Notes: generated by a model from the sequence alone, not told the origin. A stretch of DNA of 64,000 nt from Qipengyuania_C sp046254955 (GCF_046254955.1 NZ_JBJXRG010000001.1:1-64000); one strand, 5' to 3'. Counted from the first letter of the stretch, positions 27,978 through 37,465 are shown. Made by a program: numbers and translations.

Positions 27978-28550
27978 ATGAGACAAACTGGATGGATTGC
28001 GGCCCTTATCTGTTTCGCACTGATAGCATGCGAAGAGGTGCCGCAGCCTGCGCAGGATGAAGCCGGCGAGCTCGAACCCTTGCGGCGGATCATCACTACC
28101 GAAGACAGCGACGGGCGCGCGGTCGTGCTGGACGACGGCCCGAGCGCGAATGTCCTAGAGCTCAACGGGTCGCGCGTCGTGCGCCTGTGGGAGACGAGGC
28201 AGTTGCCCGTCCCGATCCCGGTATCCGAAGACAAGGGTGCGACTGCCGAGAACGGCTACCGCGACGGATTCATTGGCTCCAGCGTCTATTATGCCGATCT
28301 TCCGGTCGGCTCGGGCCTCGACGAAGTGCCCATCCACAAGCTCGACAGCATGGACTACATCGTGCTGCTCGAAGGCGAGGTCGACCTCGTGCTCGAAGGC
28401 GGCGAGCGAATCCCGATGAAACCCGGCGAATTGCTGATCCAGGCAGGCAACAACCACAGCTGGGTCAATACCGGCAATACTCCGGCACGGCTGCTCTGCA
28501 TCATCCTGACGGGCGAGCGAACCGGCGCAGGCGTTGAGGCGAGCGAATGA
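27978..28550 (+). CDS. Cupin-domain lipoprotein
   Basis: 190 residues from ATG at 27978 with GGGAGAG upstream. The signal MRQTGWIAALICFALIAC ends in a lipobox (LIAC), so it is anchored in the envelope. The C-terminal half is a classical cupin (IHKLDSMDYIVLLEGEVDLVLEGG, then MKPGELLIQAGNNHSWVN). The first conserved His of the motif is shifted, so metal binding is uncertain. An envelope-located cupin is unusual. It has a 4-base overlap with the following MFS gene. Confidence 0.82.
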   Translation: MRQTGWIAALICFALIACEEVPQPAQDEAGELEPLRRIITTEDSDGRAVVLDDGPSANVLELNGSRVVRLWETRQLPVPIPVSEDKGATAENGYRDGFIGSSVYYADLPVGSGLDEVPIHKLDSMDYIVLLEGEVDLVLEGGERIPMKPGELLIQAGNNHSWVNTGNTPARLLCIILTGERTGAGVEASE

Positions 28551-29776
28551 GCGGCATCTATCGCGGGTGGACCGTCGCGGGCACAACCGTTGCCTCACAA
28601 ATGGCGCAGGCTGGCCTGCTGATTTACGGATTTTCGGCATTGGCGTTGCCGCTTGAGCGCGAATTTGGCGTGTCGCGCGCCGAAGTCATGATCGCATCAA
28701 CATTCTTGTCGCTGGCTTCGAGCGGCTTTGCCCCGGTCGCCGGATGGCTGGTCGATCGCGGATCGGTCAAACGGCTGATGCTCTTCGGCGCAGCCATGCT
28801 GGGCTTCGGCTTTGCGCTGCTGCCTGCGGCGACAACCATCTGGCATGTCTGGGCGATCTACGCGCTGATCTTGCCGCTGGCGAATGTGCTGCTGGGGCAG
28901 ATTACTAGTGCCACGCTTATCACCCGCTGGTTTGAGAAACGGCGTGGGCGGGCGATGGGCCTTTCCACACTGGGCACTTCGCTCGGCGGCTTTGTATTCC
29001 CTATGCTATTCGTGACGCTGGCCGAGATTCAAGGCTGGCAAGGTGCTGCAATGATATGCGGAATGGCGACGGCCGCGATGTTGGCGGTCCTCATCTTGCT
29101 CACCGTGCGCGACCGTCCAGATAAGGAAGAAAAGACAGTAGAATTTGCGCAGACGACGGTAGATGGAGGGGAAACCGCCGCAGCTGCGCTCTCCACTCCC
29201 GCAATACTGGCGAAGCCCGCTTTCTGGATCATCACTATTGCGGTCGGCCTCAAGATCGCGACCTACTTCGCCCTCATCAACAATCTCGCCGGATTCGCCG
29301 ATGGCGTCGGAATTGGTGCGCTTGTCGCGGCCAGCATGGTCTCGCTCCTTTCGCTGAGTTCGATGGCGGGCAAGCTCGCCTTCGGGACCTTGGCGGAGAA
29401 GATCGCGGCCAAGTGGCTGTTCGTCGGCGCGCTAGCGATGACGGTCGCCAGCTTCGCGATCCTGCTGTTCGTCGACACCACCTTCTCGCTGGGCGTTGCT
29501 TGCCTCCTGCTGGGTTTATCGACAGGCGGCATGCTGCCGCTGTGGGGCCTGATTGTCGCCCAGCATTTCGGCGAAGCGAGCTATGGCAAGGCGCTTGGAC
29601 TGACTAACCTCGCTATGGTGCCGGTCACGGCCAGCGCATCGCCGCTGGCGGGATGGTCCTATGACCAGACAGGAGGTTACTCCGCCGCGATCTGGGGAGC
29701 GATGGCGATCCTCACAGCGGCGACGTTCATGGCCGCATTGCTGAAGGATAGCCGGACACCGGAAGCCGCCGCATGA
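28547..29776 (+). CDS. MFS transporter (monocarboxylate-type)
   Basis: A 409-residue protein with 12 membrane segments. The start YRGWTVAGTTVASQMAQAGLLIYGFSALALPLEREFG and TRWFEKRRGRAMGLSTLGTSLGGFVFP are typical of the OFA/monocarboxylate MFS branch, which moves organic acids. It is coupled by ATGA overlaps to the cupin lipoprotein gene upstream and to the TPP enzyme downstream. Probably moves an acidic pathway intermediate or substrate. Confidence 0.88.
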   Translation: MSGIYRGWTVAGTTVASQMAQAGLLIYGFSALALPLEREFGVSRAEVMIASTFLSLASSGFAPVAGWLVDRGSVKRLMLFGAAMLGFGFALLPAATTIWHVWAIYALILPLANVLLGQITSATLITRWFEKRRGRAMGLSTLGTSLGGFVFPMLFVTLAEIQGWQGAAMICGMATAAMLAVLILLTVRDRPDKEEKTVEFAQTTVDGGETAAAALSTPAILAKPAFWIITIAVGLKIATYFALINNLAGFADGVGIGALVAASMVSLLSLSSMAGKLAFGTLAEKIAAKWLFVGALAMTVASFAILLFVDTTFSLGVACLLLGLSTGGMLPLWGLIVAQHFGEASYGKALGLTNLAMVPVTASASPLAGWSYDQTGGYSAAIWGAMAILTAATFMAALLKDSRTPEAAA

Positions 29777-31482
29777 CCGGCGCCGAAGTCATAACAGAGC
29801 AATTGCGCGCGCAGAGCATCGGCACGGTTTTCTCGCTCGCTGGAGCCTCGCACACCTATCTGCTCGACGCGCTCGATCGTGACGGCTTCGCAATCATCTC
29901 CAACCGCCATGAAAGCGGCGCAGTGGGTGCGGCAGACGGCTATGCCCGCGCGCTGGCGGACCAGCGCCCCATGCGCCCCGGCATCGCGATGATCGTGAGC
30001 CCCCAAGGCCTCGCCAATGCCGTACCGGGTTTGGCGGTGGCGCAGGCGATCGGCTCTCCCGTCGTGGTACTTGCGGCTATCCCGCCGGGCGGATTTCTCG
30101 AGCCGGAAGACATCATTGCAAGGGCGCAGCTCGATATCGTGCGGCCGGTGTGCAAATGGGTCGCCGAAGTGCCCAGCGCGGCGCATCTGGGAGGCTCGCT
30201 GCGCTCGGCAATCGAAAAGTCGACCAGCGGCAGGCCCGGGCCTGTTGTGCTGTTCATCCCGCAGGATTTCTTCCGGGAAGACGTGGGGGCTGGTGAAGCC
30301 AAGCCGGTCGAAATCGAGGTGCCCACGCCAGATCAAGCGGCGCTTGGTAAAGCTGCTTCATTGCTTGATACTGCCGAGCGCCCTGTGGCGATTACGGGCC
30401 TTGGTGCCTTTCGCGCTCGCGCAGGAAATGCTCTCCGCGAGCTTGCCAAGCGTGGTGTCCCGGTCCTTGGCAACGGCACGGGGCGCGGCCTTGTGATGGA
30501 GAATCACACACAAGGCTGGTCGTGGCCCTATGCCCAACGCGAAGTGCATAAGGCCGACTGCATATTAGTCGTGGGCGAAGTTCTGACCCAGCGTCTTGGT
30601 TTCGGGCTACCGCCGCGCTTCGCGAAAGACGCCAAATTCATCCAGATCGACGCTTGGGGCGATGCGTTCAATCGAAATCGCCCCACCGATGCAGCGCTGC
30701 AAGGCGATGCAGGCGCGACGATTGAAGCGCTGCTGGCGAAATCGTCGCGCAGGTGGGACGCGGGCTGGTTCGCCTCTGCTTTAGCAGCAAAGGACGGCTA
30801 TCTCGATACGCTGGGACGAGAGACCGACGGCGCTTCGCATCCGCTAGCCCTCGCCCGCGTAATCGAAGAGGCGCGGCCACCAGATGCCCTGTTGGTCGGC
30901 GACGGAGCCGACATGCAGAACTGGCTCTATGGAGCGTACCGCGTGAACACCGCAGGCGGCTTCATGGACCACTTTCCGCTCGGCGCGATGGGATCGGGTA
31001 CCGCACTCGCGATTGGCGCGGCGGCGGCGTTGCGGGAACTGGCGGGCAGCGATTCCGCGCCCCGTCCCGTCATCCTCGCCACCGGCGACGGGTCGATTGG
31101 CTTCTACCCCGCCGAATTGCATGCAGCCGCACTGGCAGGCCTCAATCTCAAGGTAATAATCGGCAATGATGCCGCCTGGGGCACCGAGGCGCACGGGCAG
31201 GAGCAGGCCATCGGGCGCACGATCAACACCGAGCTGGGCGAATTGCCCTATGCCAGCCTTGGCGAGGCATTCGGCCTCGCATCGCAGACGTGCGCGGACG
31301 TGACCAATCTCGAAAACAGCCTTTCCTGGCTGTTTGCACAGGACGGCCCCGCCCTGCTCGACGTGAAGATCGATCCGGCAGCCGGGGCGGAACTCAAGAC
31401 TGGTTCGCTCGCGAGCTCAATCCTGTTCAGCGATCTAGAAGAAGGCAAGTCAGCACTGGCCGCAGGAAAGGACTTCAAATGA
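29773..31482 (+). CDS. Thiamine-diphosphate-dependent enzyme (acetolactate synthase-like)
   Basis: A 569-residue protein with the three domains of the decarboxylase/acetolactate synthase family. The catalytic Glu lies in NRHESGAVGAADGYAR (Glu47). The TPP/Mg motif runs from GDGSIGFYPAELHAAAL to VIIGND near residues 437-465. Related enzymes decarboxylate 2-oxo acids or cleave 2-hydroxyacyl-CoA. I cannot choose between benzoylformate-decarboxylase-like, oxalyl-CoA-like and true carboligase activity. An aldehyde dehydrogenase later in the same operon could oxidise an aldehyde product. Confidence 0.9.
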   Translation: MTGAEVITEQLRAQSIGTVFSLAGASHTYLLDALDRDGFAIISNRHESGAVGAADGYARALADQRPMRPGIAMIVSPQGLANAVPGLAVAQAIGSPVVVLAAIPPGGFLEPEDIIARAQLDIVRPVCKWVAEVPSAAHLGGSLRSAIEKSTSGRPGPVVLFIPQDFFREDVGAGEAKPVEIEVPTPDQAALGKAASLLDTAERPVAITGLGAFRARAGNALRELAKRGVPVLGNGTGRGLVMENHTQGWSWPYAQREVHKADCILVVGEVLTQRLGFGLPPRFAKDAKFIQIDAWGDAFNRNRPTDAALQGDAGATIEALLAKSSRRWDAGWFASALAAKDGYLDTLGRETDGASHPLALARVIEEARPPDALLVGDGADMQNWLYGAYRVNTAGGFMDHFPLGAMGSGTALAIGAAAALRELAGSDSAPRPVILATGDGSIGFYPAELHAAALAGLNLKVIIGNDAAWGTEAHGQEQAIGRTINTELGELPYASLGEAFGLASQTCADVTNLENSLSWLFAQDGPALLDVKIDPAAGAELKTGSLASSILFSDLEEGKSALAAGKDFK

Positions 31483-32099
31483 CTGGGCTGTGGCAACCAT
31501 TTTTCGCTCTTGGCGCATTGTCACTCGCTTGTGCGATGCCCACTCCATCCTTGGCGCAGGATCAGGCTCTCGAAGCGCCTGACGGTCGCCCCAATGTCGC
31601 GCTGATCCGCTTTTGCGTGATCCCGGCTGATATCGAACGCTCGGTGCGATTCTATCGCGATGTGCTGGGCTACGATGTCGTGTTCGACGGCGATATCGAG
31701 CATCCGACCAACCGCATCGTACTTGGCCTTGAGCCGGAGGAGAAGGCACGCTTCATCATCCTGCGCAGTGACAAGCAGATCGACGGCCAAGATGTGAGTA
31801 CCATTGGAATCGGCTTGCTGACGATCGAAGGGCGCGACGATATTCCGAACGCAAATATGCCGAACGACAATTCGATCGCCGCCGGACAGGCGATGCTCGC
31901 GATGCGGACCGACGATATGGACGGGCTAGTTGAACGGGCCACGGCATTTGGCGCGATTATGCCGGTTGCGCCGGTCGAGACCCAGACAAAGCGGGGTACC
32001 GAATACGAGCTGGTGATCCTCGATCCGGATGGTGTGCGGATGCACGTGGTGCAGGTCATACCGCCCGAGCCAAAACCAGAACCCGAGGCTGGGGTTTGA
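31479..32099 (+). CDS. Exported VOC-family protein
   Basis: 206 residues from ATG at 31479 (ATGA overlap with the TPP gene). The signal peptide MTGLWQPFFALGALSLACAMPTPSLAQ is followed by a glyoxalase fold: VALIRFCVIPADIERSVRFYRDVLGYDVVFDG, FIILRSD, and ELVILDPDGVRMHVVQV with the usual C-terminal Glu/His region. Placement in the periplasm is unusual for VOC enzymes. The C-terminus is Pro/Glu-rich (PPEPKPEPEAGV). Confidence 0.82.
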   Translation: MTGLWQPFFALGALSLACAMPTPSLAQDQALEAPDGRPNVALIRFCVIPADIERSVRFYRDVLGYDVVFDGDIEHPTNRIVLGLEPEEKARFIILRSDKQIDGQDVSTIGIGLLTIEGRDDIPNANMPNDNSIAAGQAMLAMRTDDMDGLVERATAFGAIMPVAPVETQTKRGTEYELVILDPDGVRMHVVQVIPPEPKPEPEAGV

Positions 32100-33277
32100 G
32101 CGCCGAAGTCGTCATCGTTGGCGCGGGGCCGGTCGGGCTGTCGGCAGCGCTGCGGCTTTCCGCGCTCGGGGTGAAGTCAGTGATACTTGAAGCCGAGGAA
32201 GTGCCGCCGCATGACTTGCGCGCCTCGACTTTCCACCCGCCCACGCTGGAGATGCTTGATACGCTTGGGCTTGCCGAGCCGTTGGTCGAACGCGGACTCG
32301 TCACGCCGCATTGGCAGATCCGAATCCACGAAACGGGCGAACGCGCGCTATTCGACCTTGCACATATCGCCGAAGACACCCGCTATCCTTTCCGCCTGCA
32401 ATGCGAACAGACGACGCTCTGCGCATTGGCTGAAGAGAAAGCGCGGGCCGACGCGAATATCGGGCTGGTGCGCGGCTGCGCGGTCAAGAGTCTCGAGCAG
32501 GATGGGGACGGCGTCACGGCTACCGGATCGAATGGCGAGAAATATCGCGGCACATTCCTGATCGGCGCCGATGGCGCGCGCAGCGTGGTGCGCAAGACCT
32601 GCGGCTTCGAGTTCGAAGGGTTCACTTACCCCGAAACGACCATTCTGGCGACGACGCATTTTCCGTTCCACGATCACATCGATGGACTCTCCAACGTCAA
32701 CTATTGCTGGTCCAACCACGGCACTTTCAGCCTATTGCGACTGCCGGACATCTGGCGCTGCAGCCTCTATTCGGACCCGCATGAAAGCGAAGAGGAAGCG
32801 CTCGCGCCAGGAGCTATTGAGACCAAGCTGCAGCGCATCGTCCCACAAGAGAGCCCTTATCAAGTGGACGAAATCCGCCCCTACCGGATCCATAACCGGA
32901 TCGTGGAGACCTACCGCCAAGGCCGCGTGCTGTTGGCAGGCGATGCTGCGCATCTCAATTCACCTTCGGGCGGTATGGGCATGAACGGCGGGGTACATGA
33001 CGCATTTGCATTGGCCGAAGCGCTGACTGAAGTCCTGAGCGGCGGTGACGATGCCCTGCTTGATCGCTACTCGCGCCGCCGCAAGGCGATCGCGCAAGAG
33101 CAGATCCTCAAGCAGGCGCATCGCAATCGCACCCGCATGCAGGAGCGTGATCCCGCTGCTCGCCGCACCGAACTGGCGAAGCTCCAAGCGATCTGCGATG
33201 ATCCGGAGCAGGCCCGCGATTACCTGCTCAAGAGTTCGATGATCGAGGGATTGCGGCAGGCGGAGACGATCCAGTGA
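32096..33277 (+). CDS. FAD-dependent monooxygenase (class A flavoprotein)
   Basis: A 393-residue flavin hydroxylase. The dinucleotide motif VVIVGAGPVGLSAA is at residues 4-17, the DG motif in LIGADGARSVVRK and the GD motif in RVLLAGDAAHLNSPSGGMGMNGG. Similar to phenol/FAD-binding aromatic hydroxylases. It would hydroxylate an aromatic or heterocyclic ring with NAD(P)H and O2. The start is TTG at 32096, overlapping the previous TGA, with no ATG nearby that keeps the FAD motif. It therefore relies on translational coupling. Confidence 0.93.
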   Translation: MSAEVVIVGAGPVGLSAALRLSALGVKSVILEAEEVPPHDLRASTFHPPTLEMLDTLGLAEPLVERGLVTPHWQIRIHETGERALFDLAHIAEDTRYPFRLQCEQTTLCALAEEKARADANIGLVRGCAVKSLEQDGDGVTATGSNGEKYRGTFLIGADGARSVVRKTCGFEFEGFTYPETTILATTHFPFHDHIDGLSNVNYCWSNHGTFSLLRLPDIWRCSLYSDPHESEEEALAPGAIETKLQRIVPQESPYQVDEIRPYRIHNRIVETYRQGRVLLAGDAAHLNSPSGGMGMNGGVHDAFALAEALTEVLSGGDDALLDRYSRRRKAIAQEQILKQAHRNRTRMQERDPAARRTELAKLQAICDDPEQARDYLLKSSMIEGLRQAETIQ

Positions 33278-33930
33278 CCAAGGCGCCCATTGCCCTTCTC
33301 ACCCCCATGGCCAATCCCACGGTCGAGCGCGAGATGCGCCGCCTGCTCCCCGCCGAATGTGATTACCTCGTCGGGCGACTGGTCGGCCAGGAAGGCGATT
33401 CGCAAGGCCGCCTCGTCGAATATGCCGAGGAATTGCCACGGGCGCTTGAGCAGTTCGGCGGTCTCAAGCTATCCGGAATAGCCTTTGCCTGCACCGCTTC
33501 GAGCTATCTGATCGGGCGCGAGCGCGAGGACGCGATTTCCGCAGAGATTGACATCCCGGTGATGTGGGCATCGGGCGTCATCAGGCGGGAACTTACCGCA
33601 AAAGGTGTAAGCAAGCTTGCGGTGATCTCGCCCTACCCTGAGCCGATCCATGCTGCCGGGCTGCGCTATTGGCAGGATGCCGGGCACAAGGTGGTGTTCG
33701 ACTCCCGCGTCGAGATCGGTTCTGCCGACACGCGCAACATCTACAACCTCGACGGAAGCGAGGCGCGCCCTGCTCTCGCCCGTGCGCGCGACGCGCGGCC
33801 AGATGCGATCCTGCTGTCCGGGACTGGTATGCCCACCGCATCGCTGATCAACCCGGCGGGCAGCCCGCCGATCCTCTCGTCCAATTACTGCCTTGCCCAG
33901 GCAATGATCACCTTCACCGGAGCCTCATAA
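33274..33930 (+). CDS. Asp/Glu racemase-fold enzyme (maleate isomerase / arylmalonate decarboxylase-like)
   Basis: A 218-residue protein of the Asp/Glu/hydantoin racemase superfamily. The first active-site cysteine is present (FACTASSY, Cys73). The second, expected near LLSGTGMPT, is glycine (Gly183). Maleate isomerases use both cysteines; arylmalonate decarboxylase has only the second. The fold would support cis-trans isomerisation, racemisation or decarboxylation of a dicarboxylate. GTG start at 33274 overlaps the monooxygenase stop (GTGA). Position after a ring hydroxylase resembles maleate-forming aromatic pathways. Confidence 0.85.
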   Translation: MTKAPIALLTPMANPTVEREMRRLLPAECDYLVGRLVGQEGDSQGRLVEYAEELPRALEQFGGLKLSGIAFACTASSYLIGREREDAISAEIDIPVMWASGVIRRELTAKGVSKLAVISPYPEPIHAAGLRYWQDAGHKVVFDSRVEIGSADTRNIYNLDGSEARPALARARDARPDAILLSGTGMPTASLINPAGSPPILSSNYCLAQAMITFTGAS

Positions 33931-35390
33931 TGATCGAGACCTGCACCAGTTACATCGCCGGCCAATGGGTCGCGGTCGCGCAGCAGGAGCGCCTGCCTGT
34001 CATCTCGCCTATCGACGAAACGCAGGTCGCCGAAATCGCCGAGGCGGGCGAAGCCGAAGTGGGCCGCGCCGTCGCCGCCGCGCGCGCCGCTTTCGCCAAA
34101 GGGGAATGGTGCAATGCGCCGGTCGGCCACCGCCAGCAGGTCTTGCGCCGGATTGCCCAGCTGATCCGCGACAATGCCGACGACCTGGCCGAGCGCGAAT
34201 GCCGCAATGCGGGGCTGCCGATGAAGCAGATCCGCGAGCGCCATGTGATGCGCGCAGCGGCCAACTTCGAATTCTTCGCCGACTTCATCGGGCAGGTCCC
34301 CAACGAAAGCTACGAACAGGAAGCGCCCTTCCTCACCATTGTCCGCCGCGAGCCGGTCGGCATCGCCGCGCTGGTCGCACCGTGGAACGCGCCGCTGGCA
34401 CTCGCGACGATGGAGATGGCAGGCGCGCTCGCCTTCGGCAATTGCTGCATCCTCAAGCCGAGCGAGCTGACCCCGCTCGAATTCGTGCCGCTCCTTGAGC
34501 TGATGAGCGAGGCCGGCATTCCCGACGGCGTTGTAAGCCTCGTCAACGGGCGCGGGCCGGTGACCGGCGCAGCGCTAGTGGGGCATCCCGATATCGATGT
34601 CATCGCCTTTATCGGCGGCACCGAGACTGGACGGCATATCGCGCGCGCCGCGGGCGGAAACCTCAAGAAATACGTCGCCGAGCTGGGCGGCAAATCGGCC
34701 AATATCATCACCAAGCAGGCCAATCTCGAGCGCGCGCTCGATGCCGCGCTGGTGAGCATCTTCTCCAATAACGGCCAGCAATGCCTCGCCGGCTCGCGCA
34801 TCCTGGTCGACGAAGAGATAGCGGAGGACTTCATAGCGAAATTCGTCACGCGGGCAGAGAACCTCAAGGTCGGCGATCCGCGCGATCCAGAGACCGAAAT
34901 CGGCCCTGTCATCAGCAAGGCGCAATATGACCGCGTGCTGAGCTTTGCCGAAGGAGCGGACATCCTTACCGGCGGCAAGCGCGCCGAAGGCTTCGACAAG
35001 GGCTACTACGTCGCCCCCACGGTGGCGCGGGCATCCGACAACTCGATACCGCTGTGCCAGGAGGAAATCTTCGGCCCCTTCGCTACCTTCCTGACCTTCT
35101 CAGGAATCGACGAGGCGCTGGAGATCGCCAACCAAAGCGAATTCGGCCTCGTCGCCTATCTGTGGTGCGATGACATGCCGACAGTGATGCGCGCGCAGGA
35201 TGCGCTCAAGGCGGGCACGATCTGGGTGAATACACCGCTGGCGCGTGATCTTCGCGCTCCTTTCGGGGGCTACAAGAATTCCGGAGTCGGGCGGACAGGA
35301 GGGCTATCAAGCCGCAACCTTTTCACCGAGGAAAAGGTGGTGACCATCCCGCTGCGCGATTTCCCCATTGCTAAGCTGGGCATGGGTTAA
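33930..35390 (+). CDS. Aldehyde dehydrogenase family protein
   Basis: A 486-residue NAD(P)-dependent aldehyde dehydrogenase. Visible motifs are APWNAPLALATMEMAGALAFG, the general base Glu in ELGGKSANI and the catalytic Cys in NNGQQCLAGSR. EEIFGPFATF lies near the C-terminus. ATG at 33930 overlaps the previous TAA stop (TAATG). It resembles hydroxymuconic/betaine aldehyde dehydrogenases. It ends the forward operon and overlaps the convergent MDR gene by four bases. Confidence 0.94.
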   Translation: MIETCTSYIAGQWVAVAQQERLPVISPIDETQVAEIAEAGEAEVGRAVAAARAAFAKGEWCNAPVGHRQQVLRRIAQLIRDNADDLAERECRNAGLPMKQIRERHVMRAAANFEFFADFIGQVPNESYEQEAPFLTIVRREPVGIAALVAPWNAPLALATMEMAGALAFGNCCILKPSELTPLEFVPLLELMSEAGIPDGVVSLVNGRGPVTGAALVGHPDIDVIAFIGGTETGRHIARAAGGNLKKYVAELGGKSANIITKQANLERALDAALVSIFSNNGQQCLAGSRILVDEEIAEDFIAKFVTRAENLKVGDPRDPETEIGPVISKAQYDRVLSFAEGADILTGGKRAEGFDKGYYVAPTVARASDNSIPLCQEEIFGPFATFLTFSGIDEALEIANQSEFGLVAYLWCDDMPTVMRAQDALKAGTIWVNTPLARDLRAPFGGYKNSGVGRTGGLSSRNLFTEEKVVTIPLRDFPIAKLGMG

Positions 35391-36442
35391 GCAGCGGCGG
35401 CATCCTTCGGGAGGAAAAGCGGGTCCGCAACTTTGACCACCTGCTTTCCAACGTTGGCCCCGTCATAGAGCCGCATCAAGGCGCTCGGCATGGCTTCGAG
35501 CCCTTCCACGATATCGACCAAGACTGGCAATTTGCCTTCGCGGTGCCACTTGGCCAGGTCGCGCTCGGCTTCACTGAAACGGTCGCGGTAATCGTAGACA
35601 AAGAAGCCCTCGAGCTTGGCCCGGTTGCCACCGATCAGAGCCCAGTTCTTGAGAGCATAGTCGTCGTCGATATATTGCGAGATGCGACCACAGCTTGTGA
35701 TCCTCGCGTAGCGATTGAGGTGTATCAGCGCGGCATCGAGAATCTCGCCGCCGACATTGTCAAAGAAAACGTCGATCCCATCGGGAGCGGCCGCGCCAAT
35801 AGCCTCTTCGATATTGCCACCGCGGTAATTGATTGCCGCGTCATAGCGCAACCTGTCGGTAAGCAGCGCGCATTTCTCGTCGCTCCCGGCAATACCGATC
35901 ACCCGGCACCCGTGCAGCTTGGCAAGCGGTCCGACCACCGAGCCGACGCCGCCTGCGGCCCCTGACACGAGCACTGTCTCTCCTGCCTTGGGGAGCGAGA
36001 TATCGAGCAAACCGAAATAGGCCGAGTAACCCGTAATCCCGAGCGCGCCGAGAAATAGGTAAGGCGGCACGCCCCGCTCGCTAACCTTGAACATCAGCTT
36101 GTCTTCGCCGCCATCGGTCAGCGCGAACTCCTGCCAGCCCAGTTTGCCGTGCACACAATCCCCGACTGCGAAATCGGGATTATTGGAAGCGACCACCTCG
36201 CCCACCCCGCGACCATACATGGTGTCGCCAATCGCCATAGGCGGCTCAATTCCCGCGCCGTCGATCATATAGCGCCGCATGACGGGCGCCAGCGACAGGA
36301 ACAATGTTCGCACCACGAATTCGCCTTCGCCCGGCTGCGGCACCGGCGAGGTCTCGAGCCGGAAATGCCTGTCTTCGACTCCCGCAACAGGACGCTCCGC
36401 CAACGTCCAATGCCGGTTTTGCAGCTTCGCCAGGTCCAGCAT
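35387..36442 (-). CDS. Zinc-free medium-chain reductase (NADP-dependent, PTGR/curcumin-reductase-like)
   Basis: A 351-residue MDR-family protein. LVSGAAGGVGSVVGPLAKLHG is the NADPH site; DNVGGEILDAALIHLNRYARITSCGRISQY is typical of leukotriene B4 dehydrogenase/prostaglandin reductase-like enzymes that reduce alpha,beta-unsaturated carbonyls. Zinc ligands are absent. It lies divergent from the LysR gene, with the LysR-type boxes between them, so it is a likely LysR target. Confidence 0.9.
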   Translation of the reverse strand: MLDLAKLQNRHWTLAERPVAGVEDRHFRLETSPVPQPGEGEFVVRTLFLSLAPVMRRYMIDGAGIEPPMAIGDTMYGRGVGEVVASNNPDFAVGDCVHGKLGWQEFALTDGGEDKLMFKVSERGVPPYLFLGALGITGYSAYFGLLDISLPKAGETVLVSGAAGGVGSVVGPLAKLHGCRVIGIAGSDEKCALLTDRLRYDAAINYRGGNIEEAIGAAAPDGIDVFFDNVGGEILDAALIHLNRYARITSCGRISQYIDDDYALKNWALIGGNRAKLEGFFVYDYRDRFSEAERDLAKWHREGKLPVLVDIVEGLEAMPSALMRLYDGANVGKQVVKVADPLFLPKDAAAA

Positions 36443-36495
36443 CTACCGTTTTCTCCCTACCCGGCAGTCACGCTAAGTTCCGCGCGTTCATATCG

Positions 36496-36535
36496 TCCAA
36501 TTTATAGTTTTGACAGAAGTATAAATCCAATTTAG
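36496..36535. promoter_or_regulatory. Putative LysR operator, two TCCAATTTA boxes
   Basis: TCCAATTTA occurs at 36496-36504 and 36526-36534 in the gap between the MDR gene (minus) and lysR (plus). ATTTATA (36500-36506) and TATAAAT (36520-36526) also form an inverted pair. The same 9-mer occurs at 37492-37500 (reverse) and 46520-46528. Confidence 0.65.
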
Positions 36536-36544
36536 CCACCTCTC

Positions 36545-37465
36545 ATGGCAGAGATGGAAATCACCCTTAGGCAGCTGACGTATCTCACGCGCTTGCAGGA
36601 GAAGGCGTCGTTCACGGCGGCTGCCGAAACGCTCGGGATCACGCAGCCGGCGCTCAGCATTGCGATCTCGCAGCTCGAAGAGGCGCTTGGCGTATCTCTG
36701 GTCGAGCGCGGGACAAGGCCAGTGACATTCACCGATTTCGGCGAATTAATGCTCACTACGGCTCACCGCGTGTTGCGCGAGATCAAACAGGTTCGCGAGG
36801 AGATTACTGCGCTGGAAAGCGGCAAGGTGGGCAGGCTCGATATCTGCATGGCGCCGAGCGCGGTCGGCCTCGCGGTGAGCGAGGTGCTGAGCGAAATGGT
36901 CGAAGAATTCCCCGAGCTGGAGATCCATATCGGCCGCGCGGTCCTGCCTGCGGTGGCAGAACGCCTGCATAGCGGGGAATTTTCCGCCTTCATCGGTACT
37001 ATCAATGAATCAGACAAGGAGCCGACGCTCGACATTATCCCGCTCACTTCGGTCCAATTGATTGTGGTGGCGGGAGGCGGACACGCGCTCGCTGGGCGCG
37101 ATGAAGTAGCGATGCATGACCTAACCGAGCATCAATGGATTCAGATCGGCAACATCGATGCGAACCTCCCCGCATGGAGGAAAGCATTCCAGGAAGCGGG
37201 CCTAGTACCGCCCGTCCCCGCGCTGGATATCCGCAATATCGGGCTTGTCCGCGACATGCTGATGCAGGACCAATTTGTCACCGTCTTACCAGCACCAATG
37301 GTCGCGCGCGACATTTCTGCCGGCCTCCTAGCAGACGTATCGCCAGCAGGACTGGATTGGCGACTGCCGCTCCGCGCAGTTACCTCGCGGGTGAAACGCC
37401 CATCTTCCGGTGTGCGCCTATTTCTCGAAAAACTTGAAGCGAAAATGGCCGCCCCCACGTATTAG
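36545..37465 (+). CDS. LysR-family transcriptional regulator
   Basis: A 306-residue regulator. The N-terminal winged helix (EITLRQLTYLTRLQEKASFTAAAETLGITQPALSIAISQLEEALG, residues about 5-50) is followed by a substrate-binding domain from about residue 90. A second ATG lies at 36554. It sits between the divergent MDR gene and the DUF1838 operon, both preceded by TCCAATTTA boxes, so it likely controls both and itself. The inducer is unknown. Confidence 0.94.
   Translation: MAEMEITLRQLTYLTRLQEKASFTAAAETLGITQPALSIAISQLEEALGVSLVERGTRPVTFTDFGELMLTTAHRVLREIKQVREEITALESGKVGRLDICMAPSAVGLAVSEVLSEMVEEFPELEIHIGRAVLPAVAERLHSGEFSAFIGTINESDKEPTLDIIPLTSVQLIVVAGGGHALAGRDEVAMHDLTEHQWIQIGNIDANLPAWRKAFQEAGLVPPVPALDIRNIGLVRDMLMQDQFVTVLPAPMVARDISAGLLADVSPAGLDWRLPLRAVTSRVKRPSSGVRLFLEKLEAKMAAPTY

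Noticed and set aside
33669..33929. N-terminal extension of the aldehyde dehydrogenase
   Set aside because: The extension is Arg-rich and lies inside the Asp/Glu-racemase-fold gene; ATG 33930 matches the family start.
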